Positions 22,589 to 34,098 of a stretch of 64,000 nucleotides of DNA are shown here, piece after piece. The notes beneath the pieces are model-generated. The model made no database searches and was not told the origin of the DNA. It worked only from the letters and a program-made list of their open reading frames with translations. The translations under genes and the position numbers were made by a program. Position 1 is the stretch's first letter. Each line of letters begins with the position of its first letter. The DNA is from Tieghemostelium lacteum. Taxonomy: Eukaryota; Evosea; Eumycetozoa; Dictyosteliales; Raperosteliaceae. The stretch is taken from the NCBI GenBank assembly GCA_001606155.1, contig LODT01000011.1, positions 248,001 to 312,000 on the forward strand. The letters are read 5' to 3'.

Positions 22589-25500
22589 ATGGAACCTTCT
22601 GGTGGTAATAACAATACAAATGATATCACCAAAAGGAGCAATGTAAATATGAATATACAAGAGACTAAAGAAAAGGAAGATGAAGGTATTGAGAAGCAAC
22701 AAACATGTACAGAGGAACCATCCAATATTATTGCTTCTTCCAATAGTCAAGTTACCATGTCCCAGAGTGGTGCTGGTGATGTAGGTGGTGTTGACAGTGT
22801 TTCTAATGTAAGTGGAGATAGTGGTCTGCCAATTACACCTCAACAAGTTGGTGGTTCAAATACACCTGTTAAAGACGGTATACAACCCATGATGGTTATA
22901 GATGATATGGATATTCTACCTTCTTCTAATACTCTAGAAGATGAAGTTGATGAAGATGATGAAGATGATATAAATGATGATTCTACAATACCATTTAAAT
23001 TATATCATCATGGAAGTGATGAAGCTGATGATACACCAATTGAAGATGATGATAACGATGAGGAAAATAGTAATAACAGTAATAATAATAGTAATAATAA
23101 CAATAATAACAATAGAAATAATCAAGAACATATTCTTTTCCTTTTAAAAAACTATAAAAAATATAAGAAATCATCAGGTAACACATCTTTATCACCAACT
23201 ACATTGTCTCAAGACAATAATAAAAAGAGAAAACTTCATTTGTCATCCAATTTAATCAGTAAGAAACTACAGGAATCTGCATTGAAAAAGTTTAAAAAAC
23301 TTAAAAATGACCTTTCCTCATCATCTCAAAAGGAATCTAATACAGCCACAGATTCTTTTATTGATCACCAAAATAAACCAATGTATATACCTTATTCAAT
23401 GCCTTCACACCCACCTCCACCTCCACCTCACCCAATATGGAATGGTGCATATTGGTCAACACAACAACCTCCACCACAAAATCACCAATTTCAATATATG
23501 CCCTACGAGCATTACTATAACTACTCCTATCCACCTCCTCCTCCCCCTCCACCATTACCACAACCACCACAGCCACAACCAAACTTTACAAACTTTGTTT
23601 TAAAATCACCATCAACACCAAGTAGTTCTACAACCTCAGTTGGTAGAATTATACCACCCTCACCAACTTTAACTACACCTCAAAGATTGCATTCATATTC
23701 CACTATCTCTCCAATTGGTACCAAAAATCATAATGATAGTAACAATAGTTCAACTATAGACCAACAGCAACAACCAAATTACAGTCAATTACTAAAAGAG
23801 AAACCATATATAAACAAAGGTAATAATTGTGTGATTTGGGGTGCATTTTTGAATATGGAACATGATACATTACACTTTGCAACTGGACACACATTTACCA
23901 TTGGTCAATATGGGTGTAGTTATATCATTGATAATGGATTAATTCAAGGTACATCTTGTAGAATCAGCTCATATGTATCCGATAGCTCATCAGTTATATT
24001 TGAAGCTTTTCAACCAGAACTATTCAAAATCAATGGTAAACAATTACAGTCCAATAGAAAAACTCTGATTCTAAAATCTCTAGATGAAATCAAAATCGCT
24101 ACCAAACCTAATGAAATTACATTAGTTTATATGTCATCTTTGGACCTAATTTCAAATAAGTTCAAAAAATCAAATAACTTTATTAATAGCAATAACAATA
24201 GCTGTAGCAGTAGTAGTGTTAGTAACAATAGTAATAACAATAGTAGTGCATTTCAATTACCATCATCAACATTATTTTCATCGCCTTTGAAAGGGTCAAC
24301 ATTATCTGATAGTAATAACAGTACATCTGTATCTTCATCTACATCACCAGTGTTAAGTGGATCAGAGAGTAATTCTTCATTTTTAAATATTAATCAGAAT
24401 ATAGATAACAAAGGTATACTAGTGCCATTACCACCTATAATGAGATCAACAAATTCCAATTCTGCTGAAGCTATACAAACCCAAGACCAAATTCAAAATG
24501 GTGATATCAAAAGAAGATCAAGAGTAGTCACACGAAATGCTCTTGACATTCTTTTAAATCCAATACAATCTAGTATTGGCAGTAATCAGACGAATACAAC
24601 AAATACAACAACTATCAATAACAACAATAACAATATTAATAATAATAATAATAATTGTGTTACAAAAGCAAACTGTGCATTTGATAAAGATCAATTGAAT
24701 AGTTATTTTAAATCCTTAGTTGTCAACCCTGATGATACTCAATTTAATTTAGATAATTTCCCATATTATTTAAGGTATGTTTATCATTTTAAAGAAATAT
24801 AATTAATACTAATTTAATATGTAACAAACAGTCAAGAGAATAAAGAAATTCTATCAAATACTGGAAATTTCTTTTTAAAGAATACTGAATTTACCAAATA
24901 TAGTAATGATATATCATCGTTAAATAAGAGAATACTTATTGATGGTCCACCTGGTTCTGATATATGTCAAAACACACTGATTAAAGCTATTGCAAAACAG
25001 TTTAACGCATACTTGTTTGTATTAGACAGTTCATGTTTTGAAGTAAAATTTAAAAATCCAAATTATGTACCATCAAGTAATAATATTATTAAAACACCAA
25101 CATCATCAAATACACCCACTACTGGTATATTAAATACACCAACATCATCAAACAACAATATTAATAATAATAGTAATAATAATATTAATGTTATTTTCAA
25201 AACACCAACAAATAATGTAAATAATCAATCAACTAGCAGTCAAACACCATCAACTATAGGGTCAACATCATTGGATGACTTGGAAATGAAACCACATTTA
25301 TATCCATATACTATAAAGAGTCATATCATTGCAAGTAGAAAGAAATTCCAACTTGGTGATAAAGTTAAGTTTTTACCAGCAAGTTCTACTGTTGGAACTG
25401 GTGTATCTCCCTATACTAGTGAGTATAGAAAGTTATTGGCTCCACCACAGTCTCTTAAAGGTCGTGTTGTAATTGCCAATGATCATCCAAATAACAAGGT

Positions 25501-27589
25501 TGGTGTAAAGTTTGAAAAAGGTTTTGTAGGTGCCAATAACCTAAATGGACACATTCAAGAGAACTTGGGTTACTTTGCCAACAGTTATGATTTGAAATTA
25601 GATGAGTACGAGTCTGAGACCTCCTACGACTATTTTATGGTTAGTAATCTTTTGGAATATCTACAGAAACTCAGTAACCCAACTATACTGTATTTGAAAG
25701 AACCTGAAAAAACTATATTGTCGAGTTATGACAGATATGTAATTTTCAAGAATGAATACTCCAAATTTCTAACTAAAGCACCAATTCTACTGATGAGTAG
25801 TACAGTAACTACTGATCTCTCTAATCGTAGAGATAAATCAAATAACATTGGTAGCATTCCAACTTTTATTTTGGGAAATGGTATTGGTGGAAGTGGACCT
25901 ATTGGTGGGTCAGCACCTTCGTCAAGTTCAATGAACAGTTCCAGATTTCTTAGATACCTTGATACACCACCTTCATTAGATGCGGCATCTTCTAATATCT
26001 TTCACTCTCCATCTGGATTTCCAAATAAATCCAATCTATTTGATATTGATAGAGTCAGTTTTAGAGGAGGTGTTGGTGGTGTCAATGGTATTGGTGGTAA
26101 TGGTACTGCTTTTGATAATGGTAATAGTCTGACATCAACATCTACATTTGCAACTCATGCACTTCCATCCAAGATTCTCAAAGTTCTCTACAAACTCTTT
26201 CCCAATAGAATTGTAATTCAACCACCTATGGACAAGACTCTATTAGAAGGTTGGAAAGCATCCATTGAAAGAGACACTGAAACACTTAGATATGAAACCA
26301 ATCTCTGCCACATTAAGAAAATCTTCCAAAAGAATAATCTAGCAGTTAAAGATGAAAAAGATCTAGAAAGTTTACCAACTCTCAAAAAACAAATTTATTC
26401 CATTCATCAATTAGATCAAATTATAGGTTGGTCTTTAACCTATACATTTAGTACCAACAATAACAGTAATAACAGTAGTAATAACAATGATATATCAATG
26501 ATTGAAATTATTCAAGATAGATTAATTATACCAACTAAATCATTACAATATGGTATATCTTTATTGGAGTTGGTTGAAAATAGTAATAATCCAAGTAAAC
26601 CTAAATTACAAGTTCTGAAAGATTTGGAACCTGATAATGAATTTGAAAAGAAACTCTTGCCAGAAGTAATCACTCCTGATGAGATTTCTGTAAAATTTGA
26701 TGATATAGGTGCTTTGGATAAGGCTAAAGAGATATTAAGGGAATTGGTAATGTTACCCCTACAGAGACCTGAACTATTTCGTAGAGGTAATCTGAGTAAA
26801 CCCAGTAAAGGTATACTTTTATTTGGTCCACCAGGTACAGGTAAGACACTCCTCGCCAAAGCAGTAGCCAACGAATCTGGTGCTAATTTTATCAATATAT
26901 CCATGTCAAGTCTTGGTAGTAAATGGTTTGGAGAAGGTGAGAAATTCGCAAGAGCTGTATTCACGTTGGCAAGTAAGATCTCACCTTGTGTTATATTCAT
27001 TGATGAAGTGGATAGTATCTTAGGTAAACGTGACAAGAATGAACATGAAGCCATGAGAAAAATCAAAAATGAATTTATGCAGATGTGGGATGGTTTGAAA
27101 ACCAAAGAAAATGAGAGGGTACTCATTTTAGCAGCCACCAACAGACCTTTTGATATTGATGATGCAGTTCTCAGAAGACTCTCTAGAAAACTTTTAATTG
27201 ATTTGCCAGATGAAGAAAATCGTGTAAAGATACTTTCAATCATCTTACAGAATGAATGTTTAAGCGAGGATTTTGATATTCGAGCTATTGCTAAAGCCAC
27301 GCCTGGATACTCTGGATCGGATCTAAAGAATCTATCCATTTCAGCTGCTTATCAACCTATTAGAGATTTGTTGAAATTGGAGAAGGAAAATCAGGTGAAA
27401 GGTATCTCAAATGAGGGGCTAACTCTCAGACCCATCAATAACCAAGATTTCCAAAAATCACTTAAAGATATATCATCATCAGTAAGTGAAGATTCTTCAT
27501 CTGTAGCTGAATTAAGAAAATGGGATGAAATGTATGGTGAATCTTCTAATGGTTCTAGAAAGTCAAATATACCATCGTATTATATGTAA
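22589..27589 (+). CDS. FHA-like and AAA ATPase protein, MSP1-like, plant type
   Basis: Exons 22589-24774 and 24832-27589 encode 1647 residues. Long Asn, Ser, Pro and acidic disordered tracts surround an FHA-like domain at about 414-510. Near 764 lies a P-loop-like ILIDGPPGSDICQNTLIKA that lacks the usual GKT, then a KVKFLPASS/GRVVIAND/KVGVKFEKGF segment. An active AAA module follows: Walker A GPPGTGKT near 1394, Walker B CVIFIDEVDS near 1450, AATNRPFDIDDAVLRR. This FHA, degenerate P-loop, AAA arrangement is the one in plant FHA-AAA proteins; the AAA module resembles MSP1/ATAD1 of organelle membranes. The cellular role here is unknown. The intron is GTATGT to ACAG, 57 bp. Confidence 0.88.
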
Positions 27590-27681
27590 ATAAACTTTTT
27601 TTTTTATATAATCTTTTTTGTACAAAATTACATTTTAGTGTTGAGGATGTTGTTTCTTTATTTATTAATCTTATCGCACAT

Positions 27682-29349
27682 TCAAACCATATAGTGTGGA
27701 CTATACGTAGATATTGAATTTCTTTGAATGATTTCTGAGATTCCTCCTGATGTTATGCCTAATGTCAATGATTTTATTGAGGTATTTCTTTTTAGTGAGT
27801 TTTCAAATTGATTTTGAACTAGTTCTGTAACGTTATTTGGAGATACACGAGAATTTGAAATGTTTATAAAGTTTAAGGAATCATTGGTATCTAGTATCTT
27901 TGAGATACAAATGACGAATGGGTTTATGGAGATGCTTGAGTTTGGTATAATACTGTTGATGGAAAGTGAATGGAGATATCTGTTCATTCCAAAATATTTT
28001 GGAAGCTCTTCACTATTCCATTCTGTAATATTATTAAATGACAGTAATTTTATATATTTATGGTTTAGTTGCAGTAAACTAGTTACCAATGACAATGGTA
28101 CTAGTGTGGAACTGAATCGAAGTGATGTTAAATTACAATTATTTGTGAGTGCATTAGTGAAGTTTTTCAATTCCATTTCAGTACTGGTAGAGTTATCGTA
28201 AATCTCTAAAGATGTAAACAAGAATTGAAATGTAATATGTTCAAGTGATGGTGGGTTTAGACCAATCAATTTGAAAATATTAGAATCTAATGAATTTACA
28301 TTTAGATATTGAATAGTTGAGAAATGGTATAATGTAATACCATTAAACATGGATGGATTATCTACAGGACTTGTATTGACTTTTATAGATGATTTAGACC
28401 TCCAATGAGAAAACAATTGAATTGGACATTGTATATTCTCTAATGTGTTATTAGTGATTATAAATTCAGAGTGGTCTATTAATGTCATTTGGAGCTTAAG
28501 TTTCCTTAACTTGTTATTTTGGTTTAAAAAGTTTGTAATGACTGAGAGTGGTAGTAGAGATCTAAGCATTGAAACCTCTAAACTCTCTAGTGTTTGGTTG
28601 GGTGCTAGTGTTACAAATATATGTTGAAGAGAACAATTAATGTCACAGTCAACAATTTTCAAAGTCTTTAGTGTCAGATAGTGACTATTAATAGTCTGTA
28701 ATATCGTTGGAGTATTTTGTTGTTCTAACTTAAAACCACATCTAAAAATAATTAGTTTTTTTAGAGACTGAAGCGGAACTGCTGGAATTTCAGTTATATT
28801 CGAAACTCTGGAAATTGTGAGTGTAAGACTATTATCTTTAACTATAGTATTTACAAGACTTAGTATAGAAAATGATATAGAATCCATGTGTCTAAAAAAT
28901 GTAATTTTCTTTAGATTTGGGATATTGAATGTTTCATCAAACATTTCGTTATCTATAGTGAGCGCTGATAAATTGGTGAGATGTGGTAAATGTTCATCTA
29001 GATTTGCTTCTATTACATATGGTTTCAAATGTGGATATTTATTCAGTGTCTGATACTGTGAGATATTAGCAGTAAAACGAATACCCAATTTAATATCATT
29101 CTTATGATAATTTAATACTTTGTCAATGTAACTTTGATTGTATACTGTGAATGTTAAGTTATCAAATGTAACATATTGTGATACTAGTGATCTCCATTCA
29201 TGACTAACCAAACCTAATCTCAAATAACTCTGAATGTATGGCAAAGAAATTTCTCTGTGACCTACGCTATCTCTTTTACTTGCTTTTAAAATTTCGAAAA
29301 AAAGAACTTTAAAAATTGATTTTAATATTGTATGTGGAAGTTTTACCAT
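27682..29349 (-). CDS. F-box/LRR-like protein
   Basis: Single exon, 555 residues. The N-terminus (LPHTILKSIFKVLF, then LRLGLVSHEWRSLVSQYVTF) fits an F-box. The rest is leucine-rich repeat-like (LKKLIIFRCGFKL, LESLEVSMLRSLLPLSVITN, LNFINISNSRVSPNNVTEL). Such proteins usually couple substrates to SCF ubiquitin ligases; the substrate is unknown. The gene is divergent from the ING-like gene. It is related in plan, but not closely in sequence, to the F-box-like genes at 1-5574 and 40085-41854. Confidence 0.8.
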   Translation of the reverse strand: MVKLPHTILKSIFKVLFFEILKASKRDSVGHREISLPYIQSYLRLGLVSHEWRSLVSQYVTFDNLTFTVYNQSYIDKVLNYHKNDIKLGIRFTANISQYQTLNKYPHLKPYVIEANLDEHLPHLTNLSALTIDNEMFDETFNIPNLKKITFFRHMDSISFSILSLVNTIVKDNSLTLTISRVSNITEIPAVPLQSLKKLIIFRCGFKLEQQNTPTILQTINSHYLTLKTLKIVDCDINCSLQHIFVTLAPNQTLESLEVSMLRSLLPLSVITNFLNQNNKLRKLKLQMTLIDHSEFIITNNTLENIQCPIQLFSHWRSKSSIKVNTSPVDNPSMFNGITLYHFSTIQYLNVNSLDSNIFKLIGLNPPSLEHITFQFLFTSLEIYDNSTSTEMELKNFTNALTNNCNLTSLRFSSTLVPLSLVTSLLQLNHKYIKLLSFNNITEWNSEELPKYFGMNRYLHSLSINSIIPNSSISINPFVICISKILDTNDSLNFINISNSRVSPNNVTELVQNQFENSLKRNTSIKSLTLGITSGGISEIIQRNSISTYSPHYMV

Positions 29350-29502
29350 ATTCAGTAAATTTTAAAAGAACTCAGAAGTCTAATGACAACAAAGTCCATA
29401 GGGTCTCTTCACTCTCAAAATCAAAACTACAAAAAATTTTTTTAATTTTTTTTCCATTTTTTTAGTTTTTCTTTTTAATTTATTTATATATAACTTTAAA
29501 AT
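29350..29502. promoter_or_regulatory. divergent promoter, F-box/LRR gene / ING gene
   Basis: About 150 bp between divergent ATGs, with T tracts at about 29429-29465. Shared by both genes. Confidence 0.45.
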
Positions 29503-30443
29503 ATGGCATATCAAGGTAAAGGAACATATTTAGAGAATTATTTAGAAAGTATGATCAAATTCAACATGTTTTATAACATATTTTTAGAATATTAATATTA
29601 ATAAAATGCTTATTTATAAATAAATTATAGGTATATCAACACTTCCAATTGAAGTAAATAGAAGTTTTGCATTAATTAAAGAATTAGATTTAAGAACCAA
29701 TGGTAAGTTTTGATATGAATATTGTGTATTATAAAGTGAAAATAAAAGATAGAGTCTAACCGTTAGAAATTTGAATTTTTAAAAATTGAAAAACTGTTCA
29801 AACAGAACTTGTGGAAAAATTGGAAAAGGCAAAAACCAATTTGGTAATGACAACTAATCAGACAAAGAGAACTGCTATGGAATATATAGATGAGAGAAAT
29901 ATAAAAAAGATACAAAATGATATAAAGAATGTATTGGAATATGCAGATGAGAAAGTAGAATTGGCGAACCAAACTTATGAATTAATTGACAGACATATTA
30001 GACGATTGGATATAGATCTCAAGAAATTTGAGAGTGAACTTGAGACTATGGAAGACGAAAAGAAGAAAAAGAAATCAAAGACAACATTAGAATCTAAAAA
30101 AGGTGCCTCTCGTAGTGAATCTTCAGGATCACTTAATTCAGAGGGTACACATCACCATCATCATCGTCCAATTACATCTACATCACATAGAAAGAATAAG
30201 ATATCATCCAGTACAGGTGGTGACGATAAACCACCTGAACAAGCTGACCTTGATATGGCCATTGATCCAAATGAGCCTACTTATTGTATATGTAATAGTG
30301 TCTCCTATGGTGAGATGGTGGGTTGTGAGAATGCCGATTGTAAAATTGAATGGTTTCACTTTGCATGTGTGGGTCTAACCTCTACACCTAAAGGTAAATG
30401 GTATTGTCCAGATTGCTCTAAAAAGAGAGGTCTAAAAACCTAA
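29503..30443 (+). CDS. ING-family PHD finger protein
   Basis: Exons 29503-29548, 29631-29702 and 29806-30443 encode 251 residues. The N-terminal ING motif (YLENYLES, then ISTLPIEVNRSFALIKELDL) is rebuilt by joining two short exons. A helical ING domain, a His run, and a C-terminal PHD finger (CICNSVSYGEMVGCEN, then CKIEWFHFACVGL and KGKWYCPDCSKK) follow. ING proteins read H3K4me3 with the PHD finger and recruit histone acetyltransferase or deacetylase complexes. The Cys4-His-Cys3 set is complete and the Tyr/Trp residues of the methyl-lysine cage are visible. Which complex it joins cannot be told. Confidence 0.93.
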
Positions 30444-31279
30444 AAATAAAGAATACTCTCGGCAATTATAATTATTTGTGTACATAGAAAAAAAACTCAA
30501 GTATAGGAATAACTTGAGAATATTTTAGAAATATTATTCGTTTAATACAATTAACGATATATTTCATTGACAAAATTTAAATTAAAAACTAATATATCAA
30601 TTAAAAATTTTCAAAGAACAATTTCTCTCTTGAATAATAACTCAAATTTTAATTTTTTTTTTTTTTTTTTATTTATTTTTTAGAGTTTGAATTTTCTCCC
30701 CTTCACTTCAATCCTCTTTTTTTTTGATTCAACAAAAAAGGTATCTTTTCAAATATTATTTTATTACCTGGTATAGTTATATAGTTTATTGGATAAATGT
30801 AGTAGCCACAACCTTATTCAATACAATTTACAATTTACCCACCAAAACAAATATTAGTAGATAAAATGTTAATTTTAAAAAAAAACACAGAGTGGATGGT
30901 TAAAGAAATATTATTTGACATTACCAATCAAATATCTATAGACATTTTATAAAAATCAATAATATTCAGCAAGTTAGGGAAAGAAGGATTTATAATTTTA
31001 TTTTCCCCTTTGATATTTATTTATTGCTTTTTAAAATATATACATTACACACCAACACTCTTAAAAATTTTTTTTTTTTAATAATATTATTATTGTTGTT
31101 GTTGTTATTTTTAAACATTGTTATTTGATAACTTAGTGTCATTTACTCAACCTACTACAATCCCAAGAAACTCAAACTTTGACTTTTTCTTTTTCTTCAA
31201 AGTTCAAAAATATTCTAACTTTTTTTTAAAATTATAAAAAACAGAATTAAACACAGATATATATAAACAGTACTAAAGA
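30444..31279. other. intergenic, AT-rich, no gene seen
   Basis: About 840 bp. A small inverted repeat CTCAAGT/ACTTGAG at about 30496-30518 follows the ING gene and may be a 3' UTR hairpin. T runs at about 30652-30670, 31070-31079 and 31220-31227 and CA-rich leader sequence precede rab1. No coding frame or RNA gene is supported. Confidence 0.45.
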
Positions 31280-32098
31280 ATGAATCCAGATTAGTAAGTT
31301 TTGAAAAAACAGAGAGACTACAAGCAGGTACACGATAAAATAGAACATTAAACTAACATGCAGTGCATTATAGTCATTATTTATTTAAATTATTATTAAT
31401 TGGCGACTCTGGTGTTGGTAAAAGTTGTTTATTATTAAGATTTGCAGATGATACATACGCAGAAAGCTTTATTTCAACCATTGGTGTTGATTTTGTAAGG
31501 ATCCTCTTATTTTATATTTTTTTAGATATTTAGAACCTTATGTATTAATATATATCAATTTTGCATACGTGTTAACTTATCAACCACACAAATACAAAAT
31601 ATATTTGTTTATATATAGAAAATTAGAACAATTGAATTAAATGGTAAAACTATTAAATTACAAATTTGGGATACTGCAGGTCAAGAAAGATTTAGAACCA
31701 TTACTAGTTCATACTATAGAGGAGCACATGGTATTATTGTTGTTTATGATGTTACAGATAAATTAACATTTGAAAATGTTAGACAATGGTTACAGGAAAT
31801 TGATAGATTTGCATGTGAAAATGTTAACAAACTTCTAGTAGGAAATAAGAGCGATCTTACCTCAAAGAAGGTTGTAGACTTCGCCACTGCCAAAGCATTT
31901 GCCGATTCTCTTCAAATTCCATTCTTAGAAACCTCTGCTAAACAATCAACCAATGTTGAACAAGCCTTTATGACAATGGCAGGTGAGATCAAATCTCGTT
32001 TGACAGCTTCTGCTCCAAACAGCAGTGCTGGCACTACTGCCAATAAAGTAGTCCCAGGTTCTTCAACTCCAATTCAAGCCAAAACCGGCTGTTGTTAA
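31280..32098 (+). CDS. rab1: Rab1-type small GTPase
   Basis: Exons 31280-31293 (only 14 bases), 31374-31494 and 31619-32098 encode 204 residues. The start reads [20 protein letters not shown], as in dictyostelid and animal Rab1. G motifs are all present: GDSGVGKS, the ISTIGVDF effector region, [14 protein letters not shown] and ETSAK; the end is GCC for double geranylgeranylation. Rab1 controls ER-to-Golgi traffic and autophagosome formation. The gene is preceded by a long leader region and followed by the MMADHC-like gene on the same strand. Confidence in the tiny first exon is high because it completes the conserved N-terminus in phase. Confidence 0.97.
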
Positions 32099-32454
32099 AT
32101 AGAAATACTCTTCCAATATGAAAAACCACTACACATTTTTTTTGTATACCTCTTCCCCCTTTAATTGATTCTCACAACCTCCAACTTTCAACTAAAAACC
32201 CACCCTTTCCAACTCGTGTTAGAATCTTTTACTTATTTTTTTTTATAGATTAAAATAAAAGCAAAGATTGGTAATGACACACACTCACACACTCCACCCA
32301 CCATCACATAAAAAAAAACACTTTATATATTATAACAATAGTAATAAAAAAAAAAGGAAAATATAATTTGATAATTAATCAATGGTTTGGAGTCTCTTTT
32401 TTTAATTTTTTTTTTGCATTATCCGATATCTTGACATGTCATAAACCCCTTCAA
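32099..32454. other. rab1 3' region and MMADHC leader
   Basis: About 355 bp, rich in CA and A tracts, for example CACACTCACACACTCCACCC near 32280. T runs at 32399-32415 precede the next start. No independent gene seen. Confidence 0.35.
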
Positions 32455-33139
32455 ATGAATTTTAATGAACCACTACTTAGAGAGGATTTAAATTGTGAAT
32501 TTACAATTCAAGAATGCACATCTGCATCACTTTTAACTAATTTTAAAACATTGTTTCCAAATGACATTAAAGACAGTGATAAATTAAAATTTGTAATAAC
32601 TTGGATACCAACAGTTTTGCCAATGTCGGGATTTTCATCAGCAACTGAAGATGAAAGAGAATCTCATTCTAATACTGTTTGTAATTTCCAATTATTTACA
32701 AAATATTAAATATGAAATTACATTTATTAATATATATATAATTAAATTTAGTTTATAGATTATGCATCACAATTTTGTAAATATATTCACAAGAAGGATG
32801 ATAAACTATGGGCAGATTTCATTGACCCACTTTCAGGTATACCTGTAATTATCTCAATGTTGAATCAATTTCATTGCACTAATAAGTCTACTAATTTGTT
32901 ATTGGATATTTATATTATAGTATTTAAAAAGAGATAATGCTAATGCTATTTTTATACCATCAGAATCATGTTCATTATTGAATATTAATATTGTTGATGT
33001 CGGATGTTGTCAAGTAACAGTTCATCCAAAATGGAAAGTTAGAGCATTCTTTGCATTAATGTGTACAACTGCTGATTTGAATACTATTGCAGATTCAATT
33101 CAACATATAAAAAATAATATCTATGTGAATAAAAAATAG
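32455..33139 (+). CDS. mmadhc: MMADHC (CblD) cobalamin-trafficking protein
   Basis: Exons 32455-about 32676, about 32752-32844 and 32921-33139, about 178 residues. The C-terminal core has LWADFIDPLSGIP, YLKRDNANAIFIPSES and VDVGCCQVTVHPKW, matching the WADFIDP...DDLGCC region of MMADHC, which channels vitamin B12 to methionine synthase and methylmalonyl-CoA mutase. I chose the ATG at 32455; the frame is open upstream without ATG. The first intron is ambiguous: GTTTGT joined to AATTTAG, or GTAATT four bases later joined to TATAG, both in frame. The protein is shorter at the N-terminus than the human one, so a mitochondrial presequence may be missing or on an unseen exon. Confidence 0.85.
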
Positions 33140-33278
33140 GAAATTACATCAACTGGTTATCTCTGGTTGGAAAAAAAAAACTTATTGAATCACAATTATG
33201 CATTCGGTCGTCTAGAGAACCGAAATTGTTAATTTTTTTTTTTTTTTTTATTTTATATAACATCACAAAACTCTCAAA

Positions 33279-34057
33279 ATGAATAAATTAATTAGACGTT
33301 CATTCTCAGTTTTTAACCAATATGTAAGTGTTTTTTTTTAATAAAAGAGATTAGATGTATTTCTTAATTAAAATGGTTATTGACATTGGTATATGTGTAT
33401 GAATATTTGTAGAAAAGTAATAGTTCAATTTCATTAGCTCAATCTGGAACTTTAAGAAATTTCAGATTTTATAGTACAGAAACAAACAATAACAACAATA
33501 ATAATACATCAAATAATACAAATACAAATGAAACTAAAGTAGAAGAGAAAAAAACAGAAGAAACTATTAAAGAAGATCCACTTTCAGAAATTGAAACTTT
33601 GAAAAAGGAATTGGATGAAACTAAAAAACAATTACAATATATAGCTGCTGACAGAGAAAATGTGCGTAACTTTGCTAAACAGGATGTTGAGAATGCTAAA
33701 AAGTTTGGTATTCAATCATTCACCAAAGATCTATTGGAGGTTGTCGATCAATTAGAGATGGCATTGCAGTCATGTAAAAATGAACAGTTGGAGATTAACA
33801 ACGAATTAAAGACACTACATGAAGGTGTGAAAATGACTGAAGGTTTGTTTCTTAAAATTATGGGTAACCAGGGTTTGACTCGTTTCAATCCAATAGGGGA
33901 GAAATTTGATTACAATCAACATCATGCAATCTATGAGATTCATGATACAACTAAAGAAGCTGGAACTGTTGGAAATGTAGTTAAACAAGGTTATAAACTA
34001 AATCAAAGATTAATCAGACCTGCTCAAGTTGGTGTTATAAAACATCCAAAGAAATAA
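33279..34057 (+). CDS. grpE: mitochondrial GrpE nucleotide exchange factor
   Basis: Exons 33279-33323 and 33413-34057 encode 229 residues. The N-terminus (MNKLIRRSFSVFNQY, then SLAQSGTLRNFRFYS) is Arg/Ser-rich without acidic residues, a good mitochondrial presequence. An Asn/Thr linker and a coiled coil (LKKELDETKKQLQYIAADRE) lead to the GrpE core: DLLEVVDQLEMAL, GLTRFNPIGEKFDYNQHHAI and the ending LNQRLIRPAQVGV. GrpE releases ADP from mitochondrial Hsp70 in protein import and folding. The intron is GTAAGT to TGTAG. It lies 140 bp after the MMADHC-like gene. Confidence 0.95.
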
Positions 34058-34098
34058 AAAGAAATTTCAAATAATATCAACCACACACACTTATTACT

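Noticed and set aside
26512-27339. 275-codon open frame on the minus strand
   Set aside because: Lies wholly antisense to the AAA ATPase module, whose motifs are unambiguous; the antisense frame has no family likeness and is a codon-bias shadow.
32368-32454. Upstream extension of the MMADHC-like frame
   Set aside because: Begins at TTG and encodes a Phe-rich T-tract peptide; the ATG at 32455 is the better start.
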